From the NCBI GenBank assembly GCA_021286645.1, contig JAJTBZ010000010.1, positions 1 through 54,870 of the forward strand: a DNA stretch of 54,870 nt, written 5' to 3'. The translations under genes were made by a program, and so were the position numbers. Position 1 is the first letter of the stretch; every line of letters begins with the position of its first letter. Below are positions 8,358 to 17,085 of this stretch, piece after piece. The notes beneath the pieces are model-generated. The model had not been told where the DNA came from. It made no database searches and saw nothing but the letters and a program-made list of their open reading frames with translations. The DNA is from Ignavibacteria bacterium (GTDB lineage: Bacteria > Bacteroidota > Ignavibacteria > Ignavibacteriales > Ignavibacteriaceae).

Positions 8358-9605
8358 TTATGAGTGATATTTTTTAAACAATAATGAAGCGTTATGACCA
8401 CCGAACCCGAACGAATTACTTATAACTGCATTCACACTCTGATACCGAACCTTGTTAGGTACATAGTCTAAATCACAGCCTTCCCCAGGTTGGTTTAAGT
8501 TAATTGTTGGAGGAACAAAGCCCTCATGAATCGCTAAAGCGCTGGCAATTGCTTCAATTCCACCGGCTGCCCCCAATAAATGACCCGTCATAGATTTGGT
8601 TGAACTAACCGCAAGTTTATAGGCATGTTCGCCAAAAACTGCTTTTAGTGCTTTGGTTTCGGTAATATCATTGTATTGAGTTGATGTGCCGTGTGCATTA
8701 ATATAATCAATTTCAGCAGGTGCCATTTCGGCATCCTGAAGACATAGGTTCATTGCACGGATAGCACCATCTGCCTCCGGTTCCGGAGCCGTTATATGAT
8801 AAGCATCGGCAGATAAACCTATTCCGCCAAGCTCACAATAAATTTTCGCGCCACGTGCCAAGGCATGTTCCAATGATTCAAGAACTATCGCCCAAGAGCC
8901 TTCACCCATAACAAAACCGTTCCGATCGACATCAAACGGTCGTGAAGCTTCGGAATAACGCTCATTCCAGGTGGAAAGCGCTCGTAAAGAATTAAACCCT
9001 GCGATTGATAATTCTGTAACCGGTGCTTCTGCCCCGCCACAAATCATTACATCTGCCGAGCCACGCTGTATTAACATAAAAGCATCTGCAATTGCATGAG
9101 AACCCGTAGCACAGGCGGAAACGGTACAATAATTTGGACCTTTGAAACCGAAACGTATAGAAATTAATCCAGCAGCAATATCGGGTATAAGCATTGTAAT
9201 GAGAAAAGGGCTAACCTTTGTTGGGTCCCCATTGGTTAAATAGCTTACACATTGATCGTGAAAAGTTTGAATTCCGCCAACGCCACTGCCAAAAACAACA
9301 CCGCTACGTTCAGGAGTAAAAGAAGCCGGAGTGAACCCTGCATCATCATACGCCATCTGGGAAGCAGCAAGTGCAAATTGAGCGAACAGGTCTATTCTTC
9401 GAATGGATTTTTTGTCAAGGAATTGTAGCGGATCGAAATTCTTTACTTCAGCAGCAAACTTAGTATCAAATTTCGATGCATCAAAGCGGGTAATGGGAGC
9501 AACCCCATTAATTCCATTTTTTAGGGAGGCAGAAAATTCAGCCAGAGTATTTCCGATAGGACTAATAACGCCCATACCGGTAATCACCACGCGATTCGAT
9601 TTCAT
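8358..9605 (-). CDS. fabF: 3-oxoacyl-ACP synthase II
   Basis: A 415-residue condensing enzyme that elongates acyl-ACP with malonyl-ACP. The catalytic triad is visible: the nucleophile Cys in CTVSACATGSHAIADA, His in NAHGTSTQYND and His in KSMTGHLLGAAGG. The open frame continues 21 codons further upstream, but that stretch runs into a terminator-like hairpin. The start is therefore one of two adjacent ATG codons (9608 or 9605), with a GAAG site before them. From here the protein begins MKSNRVVITGMGVISP, as the family does. It sits between acpP and rnc. Confidence 0.96.
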   Translation of the reverse strand: MKSNRVVITGMGVISPIGNTLAEFSASLKNGINGVAPITRFDASKFDTKFAAEVKNFDPLQFLDKKSIRRIDLFAQFALAASQMAYDDAGFTPASFTPERSGVVFGSGVGGIQTFHDQCVSYLTNGDPTKVSPFLITMLIPDIAAGLISIRFGFKGPNYCTVSACATGSHAIADAFMLIQRGSADVMICGGAEAPVTELSIAGFNSLRALSTWNERYSEASRPFDVDRNGFVMGEGSWAIVLESLEHALARGAKIYCELGGIGLSADAYHITAPEPEADGAIRAMNLCLQDAEMAPAEIDYINAHGTSTQYNDITETKALKAVFGEHAYKLAVSSTKSMTGHLLGAAGGIEAIASALAIHEGFVPPTINLNQPGEGCDLDYVPNKVRYQSVNAVISNSFGFGGHNASLLFKKYHS

Positions 9606-9631
9606 CATATCTTCAGCAGTAATGACTTTAT

Positions 9632-9660
9632 AAAAAAAAGAAAAGGGACGCGAGGTCCCC
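9632..9660 (-). terminator. Terminator-like hairpin between acpP and fabF
   Basis: On the minus strand a GGGAC / GTCCC hairpin with a five-base loop is followed by TTTTCTTTTTTTT. It begins 8 bases past the acpP stop and ends before the fabF start. Partial termination here would give more acpP mRNA than fabF-rnc mRNA. Confidence 0.75.
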
Positions 9661-9668
9661 TTCCACAC

Positions 9669-9902
9669 TTATTTTGTGTTAGCTTCTAAATATTTAATAG
9701 CATCGCCAACGGTGCGAATATTTTCAGCCTGATCTTCAGGAATTGAAATAGAGAAAGCTTGCTCGAAGCCCATAACTAATTCAACGATATCTAAAGAATC
9801 AGCACCTAAGTCATTCATGAACGAAGCTTCATTGGTGATCTGTGATTCTTCAACACCGAGCTTATCCATAACGATTTCTTTTACTTTTGATGCAATGTCC
9901 AT
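9669..9902 (-). CDS. acpP: Acyl carrier protein
   Basis: A 77-residue acidic carrier that holds growing acyl chains on a phosphopantetheine arm. The attachment serine lies in [16 protein letters not shown], the standard DSL motif. The frame is open for 23 codons further upstream, but the ATG at 9902 has a clean AGGAG site six bases before it and gives the usual length and start ([15 protein letters not shown]). It lies between fabG and fabF, with the terminator-like hairpin right after the stop codon. Confidence 0.97.
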   Translation of the reverse strand: MDIASKVKEIVMDKLGVEESQITNEASFMNDLGADSLDIVELVMGFEQAFSISIPEDQAENIRTVGDAIKYLEANTK

Positions 9903-9951
9903 TTTTGCTCCTATAAAATTGTAATTATTAATTAAGTGAATTGTGAAAAAC

Positions 9952-10695
9952 TTACATAACCATACCGCCATCGACGGTAATTGTTTGTCCGGTAATATAC
10001 TTTGAATAGTCGGATGCTAAAAACAGCACCGTTTTCGCGATATCTTCCGCATCGCCGATTCGTTTCAAAGGAATCAGGCTGATAATAGCTTCTTTCTGTT
10101 TTTCATTAAGTTTATCAGTCATGTCGGTACCAATGAAACCAGGGGCTATGGCATTTACTCGTAAAGACCGGCTTGCAACTTCTTTCGCAACCGATTTAGT
10201 AAATCCTATAACGCCTGCCTTGGAGGCGACATAATTTGCCTGGCCAGGGTTACCATTAATACCAACAACCGAAGAAATGTTGATAATACTACCCGAGCGT
10301 TGGCTCAGCATTGGCTTCATAGCGTGCTTGGTATAATTGAACACACTTTTAAGATTTGCCTGAATAACTGAATCAAATTCTTGTTCAGACATCCGCAATA
10401 GCAGGTTATCTTTTGTTATTCCAGCATTATTCACTAAAATATCTATTCGGCCAAACTTTTCCAAAACAAATTGCATACAAGCTTCTGCTGCCGCAAAATC
10501 ACCCGCATCTGCTTTGAATCCAAAAATCGTCTGTCCGTTAGTTTTTCCTATTTCTTCTATCTCTCTGGCTTTTTCGTCAGAGCTTACATATGTAAAAACT
10601 ACATTTGCACCGGCAGCGGCTAATTCAAAAACAATAGCTTTGCCAATACCACGGCTTCCGCCGGTTACCAATGCGGTTTTATTTGCTAAATCCAT
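9952..10695 (-). CDS. fabG: 3-oxoacyl-ACP reductase
   Basis: A 247-residue short-chain dehydrogenase that reduces 3-oxoacyl-ACP with NADPH. The cofactor motif GGSRGIGKA is at residues 17-25. NNAG follows, then the catalytic Ser in INISSVVG and the YxxxK pair in [10 protein letters not shown]. The C-terminus [13 protein letters not shown] is typical of FabG. It starts two bases after the DUF3109 gene and precedes acpP by 49 bases. Confidence 0.96.
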   Translation of the reverse strand: MDLANKTALVTGGSRGIGKAIVFELAAAGANVVFTYVSSDEKAREIEEIGKTNGQTIFGFKADAGDFAAAEACMQFVLEKFGRIDILVNNAGITKDNLLLRMSEQEFDSVIQANLKSVFNYTKHAMKPMLSQRSGSIINISSVVGINGNPGQANYVASKAGVIGFTKSVAKEVASRSLRVNAIAPGFIGTDMTDKLNEKQKEAIISLIPLKRIGDAEDIAKTVLFLASDYSKYITGQTITVDGGMVM

Positions 10696-10697
10696 TA

Positions 10698-11258
10698 TTA
10701 CTCCTTATCTGCAAGGTATTGATTGCGCATTTTTTCCAAGGTTTCAAATCCCTCCGCACCTAATAAATGCTTCAATTCTTCATTACAATACTCAAAAATC
10801 GTAGTGGTATGAGGAACATTTTTATTGCAGTGATGTAAACGATCGGTATGTTCATAATCAATCGTTAGCGCTCCATCATAGATGGTTAAAGGGAACAGAA
10901 TACAATACAGAGGTTTATATTTCCATTTGTACTCGCCCTTTGTCATAGACATTTTTTGAATGGAACAAAGACCTTCTTTATCAAGGAAAACACACTTCCC
11001 ATTAAAAACTTCTGTTCCTACTGCAATGCCCGAGGGAAAATCGTCATCTGCTTCTTCCGGTTCAAACCAAGCGGATGAATCCGTAGGTTGAGAGTCATCC
11101 ATAAACTGCTTTATTTCATCCCGAAGTTCCCAAAGAATTTCATATTCTTTTTTATCGGTATAGACTCCATAATTGCAGCATTCACCATTACACATACATG
11201 TGAATTTGAATGTGAAGATAGCCGGGTCAATACGCAACCCGTTAATTGTTAAATCCAT
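10698..11258 (-). CDS. DUF3109 cysteine-rich protein
   Basis: A 186-residue protein that I recognise as DUF3109, a Cys-rich family best known from Bacteroidetes and relatives. The N-terminal cluster CMCNGECCNYGVY (about residues 20-30) is followed by single cysteines in GKCVFLD, EGLCSIQ, PLYCILFP, LHHCNKN and EYCNEE. This gives enough ligands for a zinc site or an iron-sulfur cluster. The biochemical function is not known. It is inserted between fabD and fabG: its ATG shares one base with the fabD stop and its stop is two bases before fabG. It must therefore be co-translated with fatty-acid synthesis genes. A redox or metal role connected to that pathway is inference. Confidence 0.85.
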   Translation of the reverse strand: MDLTINGLRIDPAIFTFKFTCMCNGECCNYGVYTDKKEYEILWELRDEIKQFMDDSQPTDSSAWFEPEEADDDFPSGIAVGTEVFNGKCVFLDKEGLCSIQKMSMTKGEYKWKYKPLYCILFPLTIYDGALTIDYEHTDRLHHCNKNVPHTTTIFEYCNEELKHLLGAEGFETLEKMRNQYLADKE

Positions 11259-12172
11259 TATCTGTATTTTTCTACGTCAGCCAGGGTATCAATACCAGAA
11301 CAGACTGCTTGTGGTGCTATCCGTTTTACGAGGCCCTGTAAAACCTTACCCGGCCCAACTTCGACGAATTCATCAAAACCATCTGCAACCATGTTCTTAA
11401 TAGTTTCTTCCCATAGAACCGGCGCGGTAACCTGTTTATATAATAAATCTTTAATTACCTGTGGATCAACTACCGGTTTTGCTGTAACATTGGCATATAC
11501 CGGTTTACGTGCACTGTAAAAAGGAACAACTTCAAGTTTTGCTAAAAGTTTATCCTGCGCGCTCTGCATCAATGGTGAATGGAATGCGCCGCTAACGACG
11601 AGTTCCTTAACCATTTTTGCACCTTTTGCTTTGCAGAGTTCCATAGCTTTTTTAACGCCAACTACCGAACCGGAAATTACAACCTGGCCCGGCGAATTAA
11701 AATTCGCAGGTTGAACGATTCCTTCGGCAGAAGCATCGTTACAGGCTTCAACAATCAGTTCATTGGCCAGACCTATTATGGCTGCCATTGTACCAGGATT
11801 TTCTACACCCGCCTGCTGCATTGCAGCGCCACGGGTTGCTACAACTGCAACTGCATCAGCATACTGAATGGCACCGGCAGCAACTAATGCTGAATATTCA
11901 CCAAGAGAGTGACCTGCCGCTCCATCAAAATCTAATGTTCTAATTAAACCGGCTAATACAACACTATGTACAAAAATTGCAGGCTGTGTATATTTGGTTT
12001 GCCGCAATTCATCTTCAGGGCCATTAAACATAACCTGTGAAAGAGGGGCTGCCATAATATGATCAGCCATTTGTATCATCTCTTTAGCTTCAGGAGTATT
12101 CTCATATAAATCTTTGGCCATGCCTACATATTGCGAACCTTGACCCGGAAATAATAACGCTCTTTTTGACAT
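11258..12172 (-). CDS. fabD: Malonyl CoA-acyl carrier protein transacylase
   Basis: A 304-residue malonyltransferase that loads malonyl groups from CoA onto ACP. It has GQGSQYVGM near the start, the nucleophile Ser in GHSLGEYSAL and the catalytic His in VSGAFHSPLM. The frame stays open 17 codons upstream inside fabH. The ATG at 12172, one base after the fabH stop, has a GGAG site eight bases before it and gives the canonical MSKRALLFPGQGSQ start. Tightly packed between fabH and the DUF3109 gene. Confidence 0.95.
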   Translation of the reverse strand: MSKRALLFPGQGSQYVGMAKDLYENTPEAKEMIQMADHIMAAPLSQVMFNGPEDELRQTKYTQPAIFVHSVVLAGLIRTLDFDGAAGHSLGEYSALVAAGAIQYADAVAVVATRGAAMQQAGVENPGTMAAIIGLANELIVEACNDASAEGIVQPANFNSPGQVVISGSVVGVKKAMELCKAKGAKMVKELVVSGAFHSPLMQSAQDKLLAKLEVVPFYSARKPVYANVTAKPVVDPQVIKDLLYKQVTAPVLWEETIKNMVADGFDEFVEVGPGKVLQGLVKRIAPQAVCSGIDTLADVEKYR

Positions 12173-12173
12173 A

Positions 12174-13172
12174 TTATATACTCCATCTAATGTATGCTGC
12201 ACCCCAGGTATAACCAGCGCCAAAAGCGGCTAAAACCAATTTATCGCCTTTAACAATTTTACCTTCACGATAATACTCGCACAAACATAATGGAATAGTA
12301 GCTGCTGTTGTATTACCATACTTGTGAATATTTATGGTAACTTTTTCTCTGCCAATTCCCATTCTTTGAGCAGTAGCATCAATTATACGAAGGTTAGCCT
12401 GATGTGGAACAAGATATTTCACATCATCAGCGGTAAGATTATTGCGCTCCATAATTTCAGCTGCGACATTCGCCATGCCAACTACTGCAACTTTAAAAAC
12501 TGCCTTACCATCCTGATAAATATAATGCCATTTTTTATCAACAGTTTCATAACTTGAAGGGTTAAGACTTCCGCCGCCTTTCATATTGAGGTGGTTTGCT
12601 CCGGACCCATCGCAGTGTAAAACTGTATCCATTATACCGGTATTCGTATCTGCAGCCGGCTCTAAAAGAACCGCTGCACCGGCATCACCAAATAATATAC
12701 AGGTATTTCTATCAGTATAGTCACTAATAGCAGTCATTTTATCGGCACCAATAAGCAATACTTTTTTATACCTGCCCGACTCAACAAGAGAAGTAGCTGT
12801 CTGCAAGCCAAAAAGGAACCCTGAACAGGCTGCAGAAGAATCAAAACCCCAGGCATTAACTGCACCGATATTATGCATAACAAGACAGGCAGTTGAGGGA
12901 AAAAACATGTCGGGGGTAACAGTAGCAACAATTACTACATCGATTTCTTTGGGGTCGATATTATGGGTTTTTATTAAATCCAGGGCAGCCTCAGTTGCGA
13001 GGTCGCTCGTAGCTCCGTTCGATAATTTTCTGCGCTCTTTAATACCAGTACGAGTAACTATCCACTCATCGCTGGTATCTAAAATTGATTCAAAATATTT
13101 ATTATCTAATACCTCATCGGGTACGTACATGCCCACGGCAGTTATAGCCGCGTTAAACTTTTTGTCGTTCAT
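12174..13172 (-). CDS. fabH: 3-oxoacyl-ACP synthase III
   Basis: A 332-residue condensing enzyme that starts fatty-acid synthesis from acyl-CoA and malonyl-ACP. The Cys-His-Asn triad is visible: Cys in SSAACSGFLFGL, His in LVPHQANLRII and Asn in IHKYGNTTAATIP. The C-terminal GAGYTWGAAYIRW is typical. It starts three bases after plsX and is followed one base later by fabD. Confidence 0.96.
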   Translation of the reverse strand: MNDKKFNAAITAVGMYVPDEVLDNKYFESILDTSDEWIVTRTGIKERRKLSNGATSDLATEAALDLIKTHNIDPKEIDVVIVATVTPDMFFPSTACLVMHNIGAVNAWGFDSSAACSGFLFGLQTATSLVESGRYKKVLLIGADKMTAISDYTDRNTCILFGDAGAAVLLEPAADTNTGIMDTVLHCDGSGANHLNMKGGGSLNPSSYETVDKKWHYIYQDGKAVFKVAVVGMANVAAEIMERNNLTADDVKYLVPHQANLRIIDATAQRMGIGREKVTINIHKYGNTTAATIPLCLCEYYREGKIVKGDKLVLAAFGAGYTWGAAYIRWSI

Positions 13173-13175
13173 GCA

Positions 13176-14204
13176 TTATCCTTCTTTTTCTAACTCATTA
13201 ATTGAATTTCTGATTTTGCCTACTATATCATGGCGGTACATTTCATCGGCTCGAATAATCATATTCTTAATTGCTAAAGCAGTGCTGGAACCATGGCCGA
13301 TAAGCGATATACCATCGACACCCAACAGCGGAACACCGCCATGTTGTTGGTAATCCATACTCTTTAGAGCACCTTTAAGAACGCCTTTGGAAATTCCCAC
13401 CCTGATCTTATTCCATAAGGAAGTTTCAGCGAATTCTTTTAAGAGATGTTTCAGTAATGGAAGGACTCCTTCACCAAATTTTAAAACAATGTTTCCTACA
13501 AAACCATCGCAAACAACAACGTGAGCTGTACCCTTAAGAATATCACGCCCTTCTATATTGCCAATAAAATTCACATTAGATTTTTTTAGCATAGCATGAG
13601 TTTCAAGTACAACTTCGTTGCCTTTAGTTTCCTCTTCACCAACACTTAATAATCCGACTTTAGGATTTTCGATACCATATATCTCACGGGCAAAAATAGA
13701 ACCCATCAGGGCATATTCTACAAGATGCCGTGGTTTTGAATCGACACTGGCGCCGACATCAAATATAGTGGTAAAGCTTTGGCTGGGGAAGAATGTACCC
13801 ATAGTGGGCCGGCCTACCCCTTTAATGCGTCCGATGATTAAAGTACTGGCCGCCATCATTGCACCGGTATTACCAGCGCTAACAAAGGCATCAACTTGCC
13901 GCTCTTTAACCATTTTGCACCCGACAACAATCGAGGAATCTTTTTTATTTTTAATGGCTTGTGTTGGTACATCGCACATCTCAATCACTTCTGAAGCATG
14001 AATAATCTGCGATTCGGGAAAAGTAAGCCCTTCACTCTGCAAAACTGCAAGAATCTCTTCCTTTTTCCCGATCATCATGATTTCACTGTTCGGAAGGGAT
14101 CGTTGAGCCTGTACTGCACCAACAACGCAATTCAGAGGGGCATAATCCCCTCCCATTGCGTCCAATAGTATTCTACATTTTTTTTGGGAAACCGTTTCCG
14201 GCAT
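13176..14204 (-). CDS. plsX: Phosphate acyltransferase PlsX
   Basis: A 342-residue enzyme that makes acyl-phosphate from acyl-ACP for phospholipid synthesis. It shows ILLDAMGGDYAP near the N-terminus, the SAGNTGAMMA motif, the VGLLSVGEE element and the C-terminal GVPLLGVDGISLIGHGSS signature. The length is normal. The start at 14204 is the only ATG giving the full N-terminus, and no strong ribosome-binding site is visible. It lies 14 bases after rpmF. Confidence 0.95.
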   Translation of the reverse strand: MPETVSQKKCRILLDAMGGDYAPLNCVVGAVQAQRSLPNSEIMMIGKKEEILAVLQSEGLTFPESQIIHASEVIEMCDVPTQAIKNKKDSSIVVGCKMVKERQVDAFVSAGNTGAMMAASTLIIGRIKGVGRPTMGTFFPSQSFTTIFDVGASVDSKPRHLVEYALMGSIFAREIYGIENPKVGLLSVGEEETKGNEVVLETHAMLKKSNVNFIGNIEGRDILKGTAHVVVCDGFVGNIVLKFGEGVLPLLKHLLKEFAETSLWNKIRVGISKGVLKGALKSMDYQQHGGVPLLGVDGISLIGHGSSTALAIKNMIIRADEMYRHDIVGKIRNSINELEKEG

Positions 14205-14218
14205 GGAGGCTGAGAAGA

Positions 14219-14398
14219 TTAGCTTTTCGGAATAAACATAGAACGACCATCATAATAACCGCATGACGGACATGCATGATGGGCCATTTTAATATCGCCA
14301 CAGTTTGCGCACTTTCCTAATGTAGGAGCAGTAGCTTTATAATGGGTTCTTCTTTTATCCCGTCTCGTTTTGGACATTTTACGTTTGGGATTCGGCAT
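14219..14398 (-). CDS. rpmF: Ribosomal protein bL32
   Basis: A 59-residue large-subunit ribosomal protein. The start MPNPKRKMSKTRRDKRR is typical. Two zinc-ligand pairs are present, CANC at residues 30-33 and CPSC at residues 43-46, so this is the zinc-binding (C+) form. It ends DGRSMFIPKS. It sits between yceD and plsX, the common yceD-rpmF-plsX order that couples ribosome and membrane-lipid genes. Confidence 0.95.
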   Translation of the reverse strand: MPNPKRKMSKTRRDKRRTHYKATAPTLGKCANCGDIKMAHHACPSCGYYDGRSMFIPKS

Positions 14399-14415
14399 AG
14401 TCTATTCTCTTTTTA

Positions 14416-14925
14416 TTAGTTATTAATTAAATTTTTCAAATCTTTGAAAGGTGAATTATTCCCCTCTTCCTTATCTGAAGGGCTACACGAACATTCACCG
14501 TTATTTAAGTCAACTCCGCATCGGTAACAAATTCCTTTGCATGAATCATTACACAATACCTTCATGGGTAATGCCAGATGCGAGTAATCGTATATATCTG
14601 AACGTATGTCAACCGTATCCGTATCGGGTGTTATGTATACAATATTATCCGATTCCGGGTCAACCAGATGGTTTTGCTGATACATGTATACAACACGAAA
14701 ATCAAAACCAACGGGCATCATAAATTCTTTACTACACCGGTCACAAACTACATTTGCTTCTGCATGACCTATTGCATGTACAAGCAATTGATGATTAGAT
14801 TTATCAATCTCTACCTTCATTTGGTAGTTTCCGGTAAAAGGTTCTTCCAACTGAATTTCATTTACCGAACCGGTAAATTCAAATTCGTGAATGCCTTCTT
14901 TTAAATTAGATATCTTTATCTTCAT
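14416..14925 (-). CDS. yceD: YceD / DUF177 protein
   Basis: A 169-residue protein of the YceD (DUF177) family, needed for normal 23S rRNA accumulation in studied bacteria. The mid-protein pair CDRCSKEF and the C-terminal cluster CNDSCKGICYRCGVDLNNGECSC are the family signature and look like a metal site. It is first in the cluster, 17 bases before rpmF, and has a good promoter candidate upstream. Confidence 0.92.
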   Translation of the reverse strand: MKIKISNLKEGIHEFEFTGSVNEIQLEEPFTGNYQMKVEIDKSNHQLLVHAIGHAEANVVCDRCSKEFMMPVGFDFRVVYMYQQNHLVDPESDNIVYITPDTDTVDIRSDIYDYSHLALPMKVLCNDSCKGICYRCGVDLNNGECSCSPSDKEEGNNSPFKDLKNLINN

Positions 14926-14947
14926 TCTTCAAAAAGAAAATGACTTG

Positions 14948-14978
14948 TAAATATAAGAATTTTACTATTCATAATCAA
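14948..14978 (-). promoter_or_regulatory. Candidate promoter of the yceD-fab cluster
   Basis: On the minus strand TTG is separated by 20 bases from TATATTTA, close to the Bacteroidetes-type consensus TTG-N19-21-TAnnTTTG. It lies 23 bases before the yceD ATG, in the only sizeable gap upstream of the cluster. Confidence 0.45.
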
Positions 14979-15154
14979 TTAATTTCTAAGCAATTACCCT
15001 GCTTTTCCTAAAGCATTGCCTCATAATAGCTTACCGATTCACCATTCTTCATACTACTGTAAAAGAATGGATGCAAAATTACTAAAAATGTTAGTTTCCT
15101 GAAAGTCTTTTAGTAATGCCCTCATTCTCTATTTCAAACAACATATAGCGGCAT

Positions 15155-15814
15155 CTATAGAAAAGGGTTATGTTCTTTTTCATGACCGATAGTGGTTAAA
15201 TCTCCATGTCCTGGCATAACAACGGTACTTTCATCCAGCACAAGTAGTTTTTCGATTATAGATTTCCGTAATACCGGAGTACTCCCGCCGGGCAAGTCGG
15301 TTCTGCCTATACTCTCGTGAAATAAAACATCACCGGAAAAAAGCAGATTTTCCGATGGCAAGTATAAGCAATATTCTCCCGGAGTATGCCCCGGTGTAAA
15401 TAACAGTTCGATTCTGATATTCCCCAGATTCAGTTCCGGATATGCATCAATATATTCATCAACAGGTGGATTAGCTTTGAACGGCAACCGAAAAAAAGCA
15501 GCACTTTGTTCTGCATTTTCGTATAAAGACGTATCCTTCTCAGGTATCAGATATTTCGGAGAATAAGTATCCTTGATATATTTATTCCCTAAAATATGAT
15601 CGATGTGCCCATGGGTATTTACCAGGTATTTTACAATTAAACTATGCCTTCGAATAAATCCTGTAATTTCCTGATCTTCTTTATCTGTACAATTACCCGG
15701 ATCAATAACCATGGATTCCAGGGTATCCTTATCCCAGATTAAATAAGTATTTTCACTGAAAGGGTTAAAAATAAACTTTTTGAATCCCAATTTTGTCAAT
15801 TCAAGGTCTTCCAT
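15155..15814 (-). CDS. MBL-fold metallo-hydrolase (glyoxalase II-like)
   Basis: A 219-residue single-domain metallo-beta-lactamase-fold hydrolase. The dinuclear metal motif NTHGHIDHILGN is near residue 67, PGHTPGEYCLYL follows, then LFSGDVLFHESIGRTDLPGG and the late His in MPGHGDLTTIGHEK. Together these match the YcbL/GloC group, which splits thioester-type substrates such as hydroxyacylglutathione. The true substrate here is unknown. Its ATG overlaps the aroC stop by one base. Confidence 0.88.
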   Translation of the reverse strand: MEDLELTKLGFKKFIFNPFSENTYLIWDKDTLESMVIDPGNCTDKEDQEITGFIRRHSLIVKYLVNTHGHIDHILGNKYIKDTYSPKYLIPEKDTSLYENAEQSAAFFRLPFKANPPVDEYIDAYPELNLGNIRIELLFTPGHTPGEYCLYLPSENLLFSGDVLFHESIGRTDLPGGSTPVLRKSIIEKLLVLDESTVVMPGHGDLTTIGHEKEHNPFL

Positions 15815-17028
15815 TAAACTTCCCGTGTGAATTTAGCTGACAATGAATCAAGCATACCGGTTGTAAAGCCTTCATAATTACGCTGTGTTTCAGTTAGGGA
15901 ATCACCACCAAATTTTTCTAAGAATGCTTCTGCAACTACCCAGGCAGCCATTGACTCAGCTATTACAGCACAAGCGGGGACTGCGGTAAAATCGCTTCGT
16001 TCTCTTCGAGCTTCAACCTTTTCCATTGTAACCAGATCGAGACTACCTATTGGCGACATCAGTGTGGCAATTGGCTTCATTGCAGCCCGAAGTAATACGG
16101 GCATACCCGTACTAATACCGCCCTCTATTCCGCCTGCATGGTTACTTTTCCTGGAAATATTCCCATCTTTCAGGATTATCTCATCGTGGACTTTTGAACC
16201 CACTGTATCGGCAACATCAAATCCCGATCCCACTTCTACTGCTTTTACGGCATGTATAGACATTATAGCATGGGCCAACCGGGCATCCAGGCGACGATCA
16301 TAATGACTGAATGAACCAAGACCAACCGGTAATCCGGATGCAAAAACAATGAAAGTGCCGCCTAAGGTATCTCCATCTTTTTTTGCTTTTTTTATCAGTT
16401 CGATTATTCTGTTTTCCTGTTCTTTTTCAATCACACGAACTTCACTATCATCGGCCAAAGTATTTAACTCGGTAAAATCGCCCTTCTGCCCTTCTAACAA
16501 TTGTAACCGATAAAAATCATATTCCGGATAACAATTCCCTATGCTTTCGACATAGCTGCCCACAGTAATACCAAATTGTTCCAGAAATGCTCTCGCAAAC
16601 GAACCGGCAGCAACTCGCGCCGCCGTTTCACGTGCACTGGAGCGTTCGATAGAGTTCCTTATATCATCATAACCATATTTCACAGTTCCAACCAAATCAG
16701 CATGGCCGGGACGCGGTATGGAAATTTTTTCAACTTGAGAATTTTCTTCATTTACCGCCAGTTTATCCGTCCAGTTTTCCCAATCTTTATTCCAAATAAT
16801 CATTGAAACTGGTTGACCTGTTGTTTTACCAAAACGTACACCGGAAAGCAATTCAGCTTTATCAGTTTCTATTTTCATTCGCATTCCCCTGCCATAACCC
16901 TTTTGGCGCCGGGCAAGGTGAGCGTTAATATAGTCTTCTGTTATAGGTATTCCCGCGGGAAGCCCTTCAATTATTATCGTTAATCCTTTACCATGGGACT
17001 CGCCTGCTGTTAAAAACCGTATCGACAT
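15814..17028 (-). CDS. aroC: Chorismate synthase
   Basis: A 404-residue enzyme for the last step of the shikimate pathway, which uses reduced FMN. Family motifs are visible in order: AGESHGKGL, RRQKGYGRG, RSSARETAARVAAG, the HAGGIEGGISTGMPV region and RSDFTAVPACAV. The length fits the Bacillus-type branch, longer than the E. coli enzyme. No other aro gene is in the window. Co-translated with the MBL hydrolase downstream. Confidence 0.96.
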   Translation of the reverse strand: MSIRFLTAGESHGKGLTIIIEGLPAGIPITEDYINAHLARRQKGYGRGMRMKIETDKAELLSGVRFGKTTGQPVSMIIWNKDWENWTDKLAVNEENSQVEKISIPRPGHADLVGTVKYGYDDIRNSIERSSARETAARVAAGSFARAFLEQFGITVGSYVESIGNCYPEYDFYRLQLLEGQKGDFTELNTLADDSEVRVIEKEQENRIIELIKKAKKDGDTLGGTFIVFASGLPVGLGSFSHYDRRLDARLAHAIMSIHAVKAVEVGSGFDVADTVGSKVHDEIILKDGNISRKSNHAGGIEGGISTGMPVLLRAAMKPIATLMSPIGSLDLVTMEKVEARRERSDFTAVPACAVIAESMAAWVVAEAFLEKFGGDSLTETQRNYEGFTTGMLDSLSAKFTREV

Positions 17029-17085
17029 AGTTCTCTGAAAAATTATTAAAAAAATAAAGGTACTAAAATGGAGGGAAATATCCGC

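Noticed and set aside
9606-9668. Longer fabF start (MWKGTSRPF)
   Set aside because: The added codons run through the terminator-like hairpin and are not part of the FabF family N-terminus.
12907-13353. 148-codon plus-strand open frame opposite fabH and plsX
   Set aside because: It is antisense to two well-supported genes and has no family features of its own.
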